Virus record (IMG/VR): IMGVR_UViG_3300045884_000241
Location: 1 to 27,703 of that record
Origin: a virus
Strand: one strand, 5' to 3'
Length of the DNA: 27,703 bases
Both the position numbers and the translations under genes were made by a program. Positions 6,504 through 12,512 of this stretch are shown here, piece after piece. Position 1 is the first letter of the stretch, and each line of letters opens with the position of its first letter. Under the pieces are notes generated by a model. The model was not told the DNA's origin. It did not search any database and saw only the letters and a list, made by a program, of their open reading frames with translations.

Positions 6504-7986
6504 CATCGACGTTGACCTAATCAAAGCCGAGAAATCACGGCGCAGCCTGAAAGAATTCATCAAGCAATTCTGGCATATCATCGAACCAACAACGCCGTTC
6601 GTTGACAACTGGCATATCGACGCCTTTTGCGATCATCTAGCCCATATCCACGAAATCAGAAACCTGCTAATCAACGTTCCCCCTGGCTGTTGCAAGAGCC
6701 TGATTTTCAGCGTGTTCTTTTTCTGTTGGCAATGGGTTCATGATCCTAGCCAACGGTTCCTTTACAGTTCCTACGCCCTGAATCTTTCCGAACGTGATAG
6801 CGTCAAGTGTCGGCGCTTGATAGCCAGTGACCTCTTCCAGAAATGCTACGGCAGCCTGTTCCAGGTAACTGCCGACGTTGATACCAAACGGCATTTTGAA
6901 AACGACAAGACGGGCTTTCGGCAGTCTATTTCAATCGGTAGTCAGACCAAAGGATTGAAAGGCCAATACTGCATTCTTGATGATCCGCACAACGCCAGCG
7001 ACATTGACAGCGAAATCAAGAAGCAAGAGGCGATAACGTGGTTTGTCGATAGCTGGTATGATCGGCTTTGCGACTTTGGCAAGGATTGCCGTATCGTCAT
7101 CGGGCAACGAATCGCCAAGGACGATCTATCGGCCTACATCCTTGAGAATTACGGAGAGACATGGACGCATTTAGTTTTGCCCTGGGAGTACAAGCCGAAC
7201 GATTGGGTAAGCCCGATTGGTTGGCGGGATCATCGACGGGAAGAGGGCGAGGCCCTCTGGCCTGAGAAGTTTCCCGACGCTGACATACGCCAGCTAAAGC
7301 GCAAGTCGAAAACGTTCTCGGCGCAGTGGAATCAAAACCCCATCGATTCCGAGAACGCATTGTTCAGGGCCGAGGATTTCAGGTACTACGATCAATCGGA
7401 AACGGCGTATCACCTTGGCGAGCGCCGCATAGCCAAAACGGATTGCTGGCGATTGATGGCCGTTGACCTTGCCATCAGCTTGGACAAGAGGGCTGACTAT
7501 TCCGTTGTCATCGTGGCCGACGTGACACGAACGGGAGACTTGATCCTGGTGCATGTCTTGCGTGACAGGATCGGGGGAACAAAGATTGTCCCGATGCTGC
7601 AAGCGATGAATGAAAGCTATCGACCGTCGTACATCCTGGTTGAAGACGTTGCCTTCCAACGGATGGTATTGGATCAGGCTAGAGCCGAGGGGCTGGCAGT
7701 CCGTGGCATTCGTCCCGATGGCGACAAGGAAAGCCGAACGTTGCCGTTGCAAGTGAGGTTCGAGGCTGGCCAGGTATGGTTCCCCAGGCAGGCCCCATGG
7801 CTGCCAATCTTGGAAGCCGAGCTAACCGAATTCCCAAACAGCCGACATGACGACACGGTTGACGCCCTGGCCTACGTCGCCTACGAAGCTGGACGGCGTT
7901 CACGCCAGAGGCCAGAGAAACCAGAGGCCCCCGTCGAATCGTTCGAGGAAAAGATGGCAAAGGCGATGCTTGCGGGGTTGCGCTGA
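6493..7986 (+). CDS. terL: Terminase large subunit
   Basis: This 497-aa DNA-packaging motor has both expected domains. In the ATPase, the Walker A region is P63-P-G-C-C-K-S69, with Cys where most P-loops have Gly; this resembles the PPGxMKS-type subfamily. Walker B is C160-I-L-D-D164, and a following S/T-x-Q-R region carries the coupling motif. The C-terminal RNase H-like nuclease supplies acidic residues at D325 (AVDLA), E384-D385 (LVEDVAF) and D453-D454 (RHDDTVDALAY). GGAGGG gives a good Shine-Dalgarno, so start 6493 is preferred over the upstream frame opening at 6454. It is coupled to terS by overlap and followed by a DUF4238 gene with its own promoter, not directly by the portal. Confidence 0.95.
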   Translation: MLSNIDVDLIKAEKSRRSLKEFIKQFWHIIEPTTPFVDNWHIDAFCDHLAHIHEIRNLLINVPPGCCKSLIFSVFFFCWQWVHDPSQRFLYSSYALNLSERDSVKCRRLIASDLFQKCYGSLFQVTADVDTKRHFENDKTGFRQSISIGSQTKGLKGQYCILDDPHNASDIDSEIKKQEAITWFVDSWYDRLCDFGKDCRIVIGQRIAKDDLSAYILENYGETWTHLVLPWEYKPNDWVSPIGWRDHRREEGEALWPEKFPDADIRQLKRKSKTFSAQWNQNPIDSENALFRAEDFRYYDQSETAYHLGERRIAKTDCWRLMAVDLAISLDKRADYSVVIVADVTRTGDLILVHVLRDRIGGTKIVPMLQAMNESYRPSYILVEDVAFQRMVLDQARAEGLAVRGIRPDGDKESRTLPLQVRFEAGQVWFPRQAPWLPILEAELTEFPNSRHDDTVDALAYVAYEAGRRSRQRPEKPEAPVESFEEKMAKAMLAGLR

Positions 7987-8023
7987 ATCAGCCCGAACCC
8001 TGCGCTTCCGAAAGGCATCATTG

Positions 8024-8032
8024 TGGTATAAT
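8024..8032 (+). promoter_or_regulatory. Extended -10 promoter of the DUF4238 gene
   Basis: TGGTATAAT is a perfect TATAAT preceded by the TGn extension. No good -35 is seen at 17 nt, which fits an extended -10 promoter recognised by the host housekeeping sigma factor. Transcription would begin near 8039, just before an in-frame GTG at 8041. Confidence 0.65.
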
Positions 8033-8064
8033 TGACTAGAGTGAATGGCCCACGGAATCGACCC

Positions 8065-9066
8065 ATGAAATTCAACAAACAGCGAACGGTTCGCCAGCAC
8101 ACCGTACCTCGAAACTACCTTGCACGATTTCTTCCCCCTGGCGGGAACAAGCTTCACGTCTTCGATAAATTCACGAAGGCGACCTACGAAACGACACTCC
8201 CAAATATCGCTGTCGAAAACGGCTTTTTCGATTTCCCAGACGGCTACGAAGCGAAGGGTTATCCGAGAGAAGAGTACGACTATCAATTCATGGAACACAA
8301 CCTCGCCGAGGTCGAGGCGCAGTTCAAGGTTGACCTAGATGAGTTTCTTGGCGTAGTCGAAACGAAAGGCATCATGCCATTACACAAGGCCATGCTAGCC
8401 CCGTATATGGTCATCCAATGGTTACGAGGGCGTGAGTACAGGGAACGAATTCGACAGCAACGGGAGAAGCTGACGCTTTTGGAGTTCAAAGAATACTGCA
8501 AGAAAAAACACCCTAATGAACTGCCAGATGATTTTGATAGGTACGTGAAACTTGAATGGAACAAACATTTAGCGACAGCCGAGCAAATGACGCATTTGAT
8601 CGACGGGAAGCAAATCGAAGAGTTGGGCCTAAAGCTGCTAAATCACATTTGGGTAGTCGGCATCAATCGAACAATGCAGCCGTTTTACACGTCGGACAAT
8701 CCCGTTGTGAAGATCCCCCATCTCTTCAAGCCTGGGCGCAGCCTTTCGGGATTTGGTTCGCAAGGCGTCGAAATCGTGTTTCCATTGACACCTACTCATA
8801 TCCTCGTGTTATTTGAAAGACGCCATCACTACAAAGCGAATGGCCATCGGGAGGATGGCGTTCACCTTGTCAATTATCTTGGCGTTGATCGATACAACGA
8901 ATGGCAAGTGAAACAGAGCTATCGCCAAGTGTTCTGTACAAAGAAGGAATTTGAACAAGCACAAGGCGTATGCAGGCGATTCCCTGAAGTGTGCAACCCA
9001 GAGCGAAACAGAGTAAACGTCGAAAGACGTGGGGACGTGATTGCGATATTGAATGAGGCTTTCTGA
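8065..9066 (+). CDS. DUF4238 family protein, 333 aa
   Basis: The diagnostic features of DUF4238 are present. Near the N-terminus is R-Q-H-T-V-P-R-N-Y-L-A-R-F (about 10-22), and in the middle P-F-Y-T-S-D-N-P-V followed after about 30 residues by E-I-V-F-P-L-T-P. The biochemical function of the family is not established as far as I know. The gene lies between terminase and the minus-strand block and has its own extended -10 promoter. That makes it a likely moron expressed independently of the late genes, possibly in the lysogen. The ATG at 8065 is used here with a weak CGGAA upstream. GTG at 8041 is in frame and close to the predicted transcript start, so it is a real alternative (8 residues longer). 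Confidence 0.85.
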   Translation: MKFNKQRTVRQHTVPRNYLARFLPPGGNKLHVFDKFTKATYETTLPNIAVENGFFDFPDGYEAKGYPREEYDYQFMEHNLAEVEAQFKVDLDEFLGVVETKGIMPLHKAMLAPYMVIQWLRGREYRERIRQQREKLTLLEFKEYCKKKHPNELPDDFDRYVKLEWNKHLATAEQMTHLIDGKQIEELGLKLLNHIWVVGINRTMQPFYTSDNPVVKIPHLFKPGRSLSGFGSQGVEIVFPLTPTHILVLFERRHHYKANGHREDGVHLVNYLGVDRYNEWQVKQSYRQVFCTKKEFEQAQGVCRRFPEVCNPERNRVNVERRGDVIAILNEAF

Positions 9067-9090
9067 ATCAATCTACTTGCGAGGCCCCTC

Positions 9091-9630
9091 ATGAACATGA
9101 CCATGAACAGGAATCACGGCATCCTGCTTCTAAACGCATGGGAATACGATCTAACGCAAGAGGACTTTTTTGCGCTACTCGATTCAATGCAACCTGCCGA
9201 GCGTGACAGGATACTATTTGAGTTTTTCTTGTTTTGCACGCCATCATCCTATGACAAGGACGAGGCGACGGCGTATCCTGATACCAAGATGAGTGACCTT
9301 GTTTCGGCTGTGAATTACCGAATCTTTCGCCAACACTTTGAAGAAAACGAAACCGACTTGTCCTTGCTTGCTCAAATAATTCGCTACCTCGCCTACGCAT
9401 GGCAAATGCAAGACAAGGAACATTCCGAGATGACTAGCACCCCGTTCTTGCAAAAGACCATTGACGCATACAAAGCTGGCAACCCAATGGTTAAGAAGCA
9501 CATGCACGACTTGGCGGTAAGACAGCTTGCGAACAAGGAAACCGACCTGAAGCGATTTGCAAAGGGATACAATGAGTTTTGCGAAGTCGTCCTGCGCCCA
9601 TTGATGGAAAAAGGAAAGAAGAACTACTGA
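9091..9630 (+). CDS. Hypothetical protein, 179 aa
   Basis: I do not recognise this protein. It starts MNMTMNRNHGILLLNAWEYD; three in-frame Met codons cluster at the start (9091, 9097, 9103 region), so the exact start is uncertain, with GAGGCCCCTC before the first. The product is helical, acidic and aromatic-rich (F-F-A-L-L...ILFEFFLFC), with no strong membrane segment and no recognisable motif. It follows the DUF4238 gene by 24 bp and probably shares its transcript, so the two may form one cargo unit. It is convergent with the minus-strand gene ending at 9633, only 2 bp away, with no terminator visible between them. Confidence 0.6.
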   Translation: MNMTMNRNHGILLLNAWEYDLTQEDFFALLDSMQPAERDRILFEFFLFCTPSSYDKDEATAYPDTKMSDLVSAVNYRIFRQHFEENETDLSLLAQIIRYLAYAWQMQDKEHSEMTSTPFLQKTIDAYKAGNPMVKKHMHDLAVRQLANKETDLKRFAKGYNEFCEVVLRPLMEKGKKNY

Positions 9631-9632
9631 TA

Positions 9633-10130
9633 CTAGACTTCAATTGCTTCCCATTCTTCCTGTAATTTGACAGGATCAGGATGGGCCAGGCTGGGGCTGC
9701 GAAAGCACTTCTTAACCCAGCCTGGACCAAATGCACGCAACATGAACGACTTGATTTCCTTTTGCGTTGCCCTGGACTTTGTTAATTCCCAATAGCAAGC
9801 TTTAACGTCTTTTTTCTCAATCAGGGGCTTTGATTCGTTTGCCGTTCGTGAGAACGCAATAAGATGATGGAAAACAAGCTGGTACTTTCTAGCCTCTGTT
9901 TCAAGCGTATCGGCATCAACGGAACCTCGACGGGCTTTGATGATGGCTTTGTAAACGTCGTCATCGGTTGGCGTTGGTTCTTTGCGTTTTCTCTTTCTCC
10001 CGTCCTTCCAATACCCGTAACGACGCACTGCCCAGACGAAATTGTAAAACCGTTCAAGGTCATTTGGATGACTTGAAGGCATGCATATCCATGCTTGAAA
10101 GTAGCAATCCAAGTCCTTTGGTAGCTTCAT
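9633..10130 (-). CDS. Hypothetical protein, 165 aa
   Basis: This is the last gene of the minus-strand block, starting MKLPKDLDCYFQAWIC. The start overlaps the stop of the upstream gene as TAATG, which supports translational coupling. It is a basic, Trp/Tyr-rich, helical protein with a highly basic stretch around residues 43-52 (KDGRKRKRKE), which could contact nucleic acid. There are no Cys pairs and no known catalytic motif. Its neighbours in the operon are two small zinc-binding proteins and a secreted nuclease. Function unknown. Confidence 0.55.
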   Translation of the reverse strand: MKLPKDLDCYFQAWICMPSSHPNDLERFYNFVWAVRRYGYWKDGRKRKRKEPTPTDDDVYKAIIKARRGSVDADTLETEARKYQLVFHHLIAFSRTANESKPLIEKKDVKACYWELTKSRATQKEIKSFMLRAFGPGWVKKCFRSPSLAHPDPVKLQEEWEAIEV

Positions 10131-10450
10131 TAGTGGCCCTTTTTCCTTGCCTTCGCCTTTGCCTTTACTTCCTTTGTCCGTTCTTTAAGAAAATTCAAGG
10201 CTCCTTTCGTGTACGTCGATCCGTAGCCGTCGTCCTTGCTTGGATCAGGGATGGGACGGGAATCACCCTCAAACCAATCCCATACGCCGAGGCCCCAGGG
10301 TTCATCGTCGCATTCGACGCAAGCGTATTCTTTCTTGCCGTCGTTCCAATCCATCGGAATAAAACGGGCTTCCTCGCCCATTTGGAATGTGCAACATGCG
10401 TGACACCATCCCAGCTTTCCCGCAAACTTGTTCCTTGGAATCTTTGGCAT
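10130..10450 (-). CDS. Small zinc-ribbon protein, 106 aa
   Basis: Residues 14-47 contain C16-x2-C19 and C44-x2-C47 around a strand-rich loop (GEEARFIPMDW), a classic four-Cys zinc ribbon. The middle is acidic and Trp-rich (EPWGLGVWDWFEG). The C-terminus is strongly basic (LKERTKEVKAKAKARKK), giving a charge layout suited to nucleic-acid or partner binding. AAGGAGG lies about 7 nt before the ATG on the minus strand, one of the strongest Shine-Dalgarno sequences in the window. It is coupled to the gene downstream through the TAATG overlap. No family assigned. Confidence 0.65.
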   Translation of the reverse strand: MPKIPRNKFAGKLGWCHACCTFQMGEEARFIPMDWNDGKKEYACVECDDEPWGLGVWDWFEGDSRPIPDPSKDDGYGSTYTKGALNFLKERTKEVKAKAKARKKGH

Positions 10451-10477
10451 GGGCTGCCTCCTTGATTACTGATTGCG

Positions 10478-10726
10478 TTAGGTCAATGGAAGGAATACGG
10501 CTTTGTACATGTTCTCTTGCATCTTCTTGCAGTCATCGCACAATCGGGCGGAAATCTCCTCATCGGCCATGTAGTCGTGAACGTCAGTATCGCCGCATAT
10601 CGAGCAACACATTTCCGTACCAGAATTCTTGATTGCAAGCCTCGCCATTTGTGCCTGCATGGGATTCCTACTCTCCATGTCCTTGAACCATTCCTTTGTA
10701 TGCGGCTTGTTGGGTTTCTTTCGCAT
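10478..10726 (-). CDS. Small Cys4 zinc-binding protein, 82 aa
   Basis: The start at 10726 (MRKKPNKPHTKEW) is chosen because GAGGA precedes it. An upstream in-frame ATG at 10792 would lie inside the SNase gene and has no such sequence. C41-x2-C44 and C63-x2-C66 form a likely single zinc site, with an acidic linker (DTDVHDYMADEE) between the pairs. The layout resembles short phage zinc-finger proteins of the SICG...C-x2-C type. It lies 10 bp after the SNase stop in the same minus-strand operon and 27 bp before the zinc-ribbon gene. Metal binding is predicted; the partner is unknown. Confidence 0.6.
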   Translation of the reverse strand: MRKKPNKPHTKEWFKDMESRNPMQAQMARLAIKNSGTEMCCSICGDTDVHDYMADEEISARLCDDCKKMQENMYKAVFLPLT

Positions 10727-10736
10727 GGTATGATCC

Positions 10737-11396
10737 TCATTTCGGCGGGTTGCAAACGCTGCACGGTTCGTATTTCTTGCGGGCATCCTCAAGGCTGATT
10801 GGCAGTTTGCTCTTGCTCAAGAACTTGCAGCCGTCCCGATGATACTTCTTTCCCGATGCCGTCACGAAAACATCGTTTGCGGCTTTGGGGTCGGGGTTCT
10901 CGGCTGACTTGCCTCGCCGATAGTCCCAGGGCGCTGTCGGGTTCGGATCGGTCCATAGCCCCTTCTTGGCTTCCTTGGCTTCCTTCTCGGCTTTGGCGAG
11001 GGCTTCATCCTTGCTGTACTGTTTGTAGTGCCAGGCCATTCCCTCTTGAACCATTTCCAAGCATATGCGCCGATCCTCAAGATAAACCTCGCCAACGATT
11101 CGCTTGTACTTGTCCCGTTCCTTCCATTCGATTTTGACATCCTTGCCGAAAACTTTGTCAGCCAGGGCTTGTTTCGATTTCGTGCCGAAGGCTTGTCCAC
11201 TTTCGGGCGCATCAATGCCCGCAAGCCTGATTCGGTGTTGCGTCTTGTCCAACAAGACGGTAATCGTGTCCCCGTCTGCAATGCTGACGACTTTTCCCGT
11301 AAACGGCTTTGGTGGATCGGCCTGGCCTTGCAATGCCAGCGCAGTAACGCAAGCCGTGAATACAACGGCCAGAGCAAGAGAGATTCGGCGCTGCAT
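10737..11396 (-). CDS. Secreted SNase (thermonuclease) domain protein with C-terminal Cys/His motif
   Basis: The 219-aa product begins with a Sec signal peptide: basic MQRR, then a hydrophobic stretch to about residue 22 with an ALA-type cleavage site. Residues 32-150 are a staphylococcal-nuclease-like domain. D41-G-D43-T starts it, R57-L-A-G-I-D62-A-P-E65 carries the calcium and catalytic residues, and R99 in KYKRIVGEV matches the second catalytic Arg. It cleaves DNA or RNA in family members, here outside the cytoplasm. The C-terminal 45 residues hold Y-H-R-D-G-C...Y-E-P-C-S-V-C-N-P, a probable metal-binding module appended to such nucleases. It lies in the minus-strand operon between the winged-helix-like gene and the zinc proteins. 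Confidence 0.9.
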   Translation of the reverse strand: MQRRISLALAVVFTACVTALALQGQADPPKPFTGKVVSIADGDTITVLLDKTQHRIRLAGIDAPESGQAFGTKSKQALADKVFGKDVKIEWKERDKYKRIVGEVYLEDRRICLEMVQEGMAWHYKQYSKDEALAKAEKEAKEAKKGLWTDPNPTAPWDYRRGKSAENPDPKAANDVFVTASGKKYHRDGCKFLSKSKLPISLEDARKKYEPCSVCNPPK

Positions 11397-11450
11397 GGTG
11401 AGGCCCCCCGAATGGTTGACGGTATCCTAGATCGTCAGGCCCCTAACGAC

Positions 11451-11479
11451 AATCGCCTCGGTGATTGACCGAGGCGATT
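11451..11479. terminator. Perfect 12-bp hairpin between minus-strand genes
   Basis: The arms AATCGCCTCGGT (11451-11462) and ACCGAGGCGATT (11468-11479) pair perfectly around a 5-nt loop. Neither strand has a clear T-tract after it, so it may be a weak terminator, an attenuator or an mRNA-stability hairpin 3' of the winged-helix-like gene and 5' of the SNase gene. Confidence 0.55.
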
Positions 11480-11506
11480 CAAAACAACATGCTACAGGCA
11501 GCCCGA

Positions 11507-11830
11507 TCAGCCCTTCAAGGCGTTTGCGATTTCCAGCAGGTTTTCATATCCGCCAACGGCATCGGCAGCCTTGCGAACCGTGGCGATAGCTGCCCCGAAA
11601 GTCGCCTTTCCGTTAGATGACGGCGCAGCCTTGGGAGCAGGCCCCCGTTTGGCTTTGGCCTTTTTCTTTCCCTTGCCTTGCTTGACCTGATACACAAGGC
11701 CCACCTTGATTTCAGTATGGCCTGCGCTGTGCAGAGATTGGACGATTTCGGCAGGCGATGCTTTTGGATGTTTCTTCATTGCGTCTCGGATCAGTTCCGA
11801 CATGCTGGGTTTCTCTTTTTTGTCAGCCAT
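11507..11830 (-). CDS. Winged-helix-like small protein, 107 aa
   Basis: Residues 8-52 (SELIRDAM...ASPAEIVQSL...VGLVYQVKQGKGKKK) form the same compact helical domain seen in the middle of the protein encoded at 881-1594. Similar domains followed by a basic Lys/Ala linker are common in planctomycete genomes and are thought to bind DNA. Here the linker (about 53-75) is Lys/Pro/Ala-rich and is followed by a short helical tail. GGGAG precedes the ATG by about 8 nt. A copy of the GCGTTTA...ACTGTACC element (11848-11866, minus strand) sits 18 nt upstream. The same element precedes the 525 and 881 genes, so these may be one regulon. Confidence 0.7.
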   Translation of the reverse strand: MADKKEKPSMSELIRDAMKKHPKASPAEIVQSLHSAGHTEIKVGLVYQVKQGKGKKKAKAKRGPAPKAAPSSNGKATFGAAIATVRKAADAVGGYENLLEIANALKG

Positions 11831-11847
11831 GATTCAAACTCCCGATA

Positions 11848-11866
11848 GGTACAGTTTTGTAAACGC
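11848..11866 (-). promoter_or_regulatory. GCGTTTA...ACTGTACC element
   Basis: On the minus strand GCGTTTACAAAACTGTACC lies 18 nt upstream of the winged-helix-like gene. Apart from an inserted four bases it matches GGCGTTTAACTGTACC at 471-486 and 804-819. It is probably a regulator site or part of a promoter. Confidence 0.45.
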
Positions 11867-11880
11867 TGGCGTTACCAAGT

Positions 11881-12447
11881 TTATACCTGGCTTGAATCGG
11901 AAGGCAAGACTTCGTTCCCCCAACACGTCCATTGGGGCCTTTGCTGCCTTGCAAAGCAATCTAGGTAAGGGCCTGGGGACATGGCTTCAATCAGATTGTA
12001 AAAGGCGTCGGGCTTGCGGGAATGCGTACCAGCCAACGGGTTTGTTTTCATCCAATTCAACTTGCCGATACCCGTAAATTTTTTCATCGGCTTGCCATAG
12101 AAGGCCAGCAGGCAATACTCGGCAGCAAAGACGTACCCGCAACAGGGAGCAATTCCAGACGACTTGACAAGAGGCATGCAGAGATGAAATCGGCAGCCCC
12201 AGGCATCCAGAACATCAAATGCCGAGCGTAGAAACTTGTTCGTTGTCCACAAGTAGACATGAGCGCCAACCTCGGCCAATGACGCCAGAGGAAACGATTT
12301 GATTTCATCCAAGGTCAAGGTTTGGTACGGCAACTCTCTTGCCCGTTGATGCCTGCGCCTGTCATACCGTCCTGTCATGCTCTGTTGCCATGCGGGATCG
12401 ATATTGATTGTTGCAAAACGAGAATTAGGTAAGTGTTCAAAAAGCAT
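11881..12447 (-). CDS. MT-A70 family N6-adenine DNA methyltransferase
   Basis: The 188-aa product begins with the SAM/catalytic motif I-N-I-D17-P-A-W20, the DPPW-type signature with Ala in place of the second Pro. It then has the family hallmarks L-T-L-D-E-I-K-S-F-P-L, V-Y-L-W-T-T-N-K-F, E-Y-C-L-L-A-F-Y-G, S-R-K-P-D-A-F-Y and a C-terminal W-T-x-W-G-N-E. This matches phage MT-A70 enzymes, which transfer methyl to adenine N6 in DNA. It is the first gene of the minus-strand block. Its ATG is preceded by ACTCTATTAGGAC with a TGTCAGG half-site abutting, and it is divergent from the portal gene across only 65 bp. Protection of phage DNA from host restriction is the likely role. Confidence 0.88.
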   Translation of the reverse strand: MLFEHLPNSRFATINIDPAWQQSMTGRYDRRRHQRARELPYQTLTLDEIKSFPLASLAEVGAHVYLWTTNKFLRSAFDVLDAWGCRFHLCMPLVKSSGIAPCCGYVFAAEYCLLAFYGKPMKKFTGIGKLNWMKTNPLAGTHSRKPDAFYNLIEAMSPGPYLDCFARQQRPQWTCWGNEVLPSDSSQV

Positions 12448-12512
12448 GTCCTAATAGAGTGTCAGGCAACCATTCTTGTCAGGAAGTGACAGGTAGCACA
12501 CTAAATAAAGAC
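12448..12512. promoter_or_regulatory. Divergent control region between methyltransferase and portal genes
   Basis: This 65-bp stretch holds a start-proximal box on each strand: ACTCTATTA (12452-12460, minus) and ACACTAAATA (12498-12507, plus), each 4-5 nt from its ATG. Between them are three TGTCA half-sites: TGTCAGG at 12460-12466 and 12477-12483, and TGACAGG starting at 12487. The compact layout of two back-to-back starts sharing three half-sites suggests joint control by one regulator. Confidence 0.6.

Noticed and set aside
7294-7752. 152-codon minus-strand frame inside terminase
   Set aside because: The terminase nuclease motifs lie on the plus strand here; the opposite frame is a shadow.
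9060-9090. Terminator or promoter between DUF4238 and the 9091 gene
   Set aside because: The 24-bp gap has no hairpin or promoter-like hexamers, so the genes are treated as co-transcribed.
11848-11866. Standalone sigma-70 promoter upstream of the winged-helix-like gene
   Set aside because: The -35-like TTTACA has no -10 at a suitable distance; the stretch is better explained as the shared GCGTTTA...ACTGTACC element.
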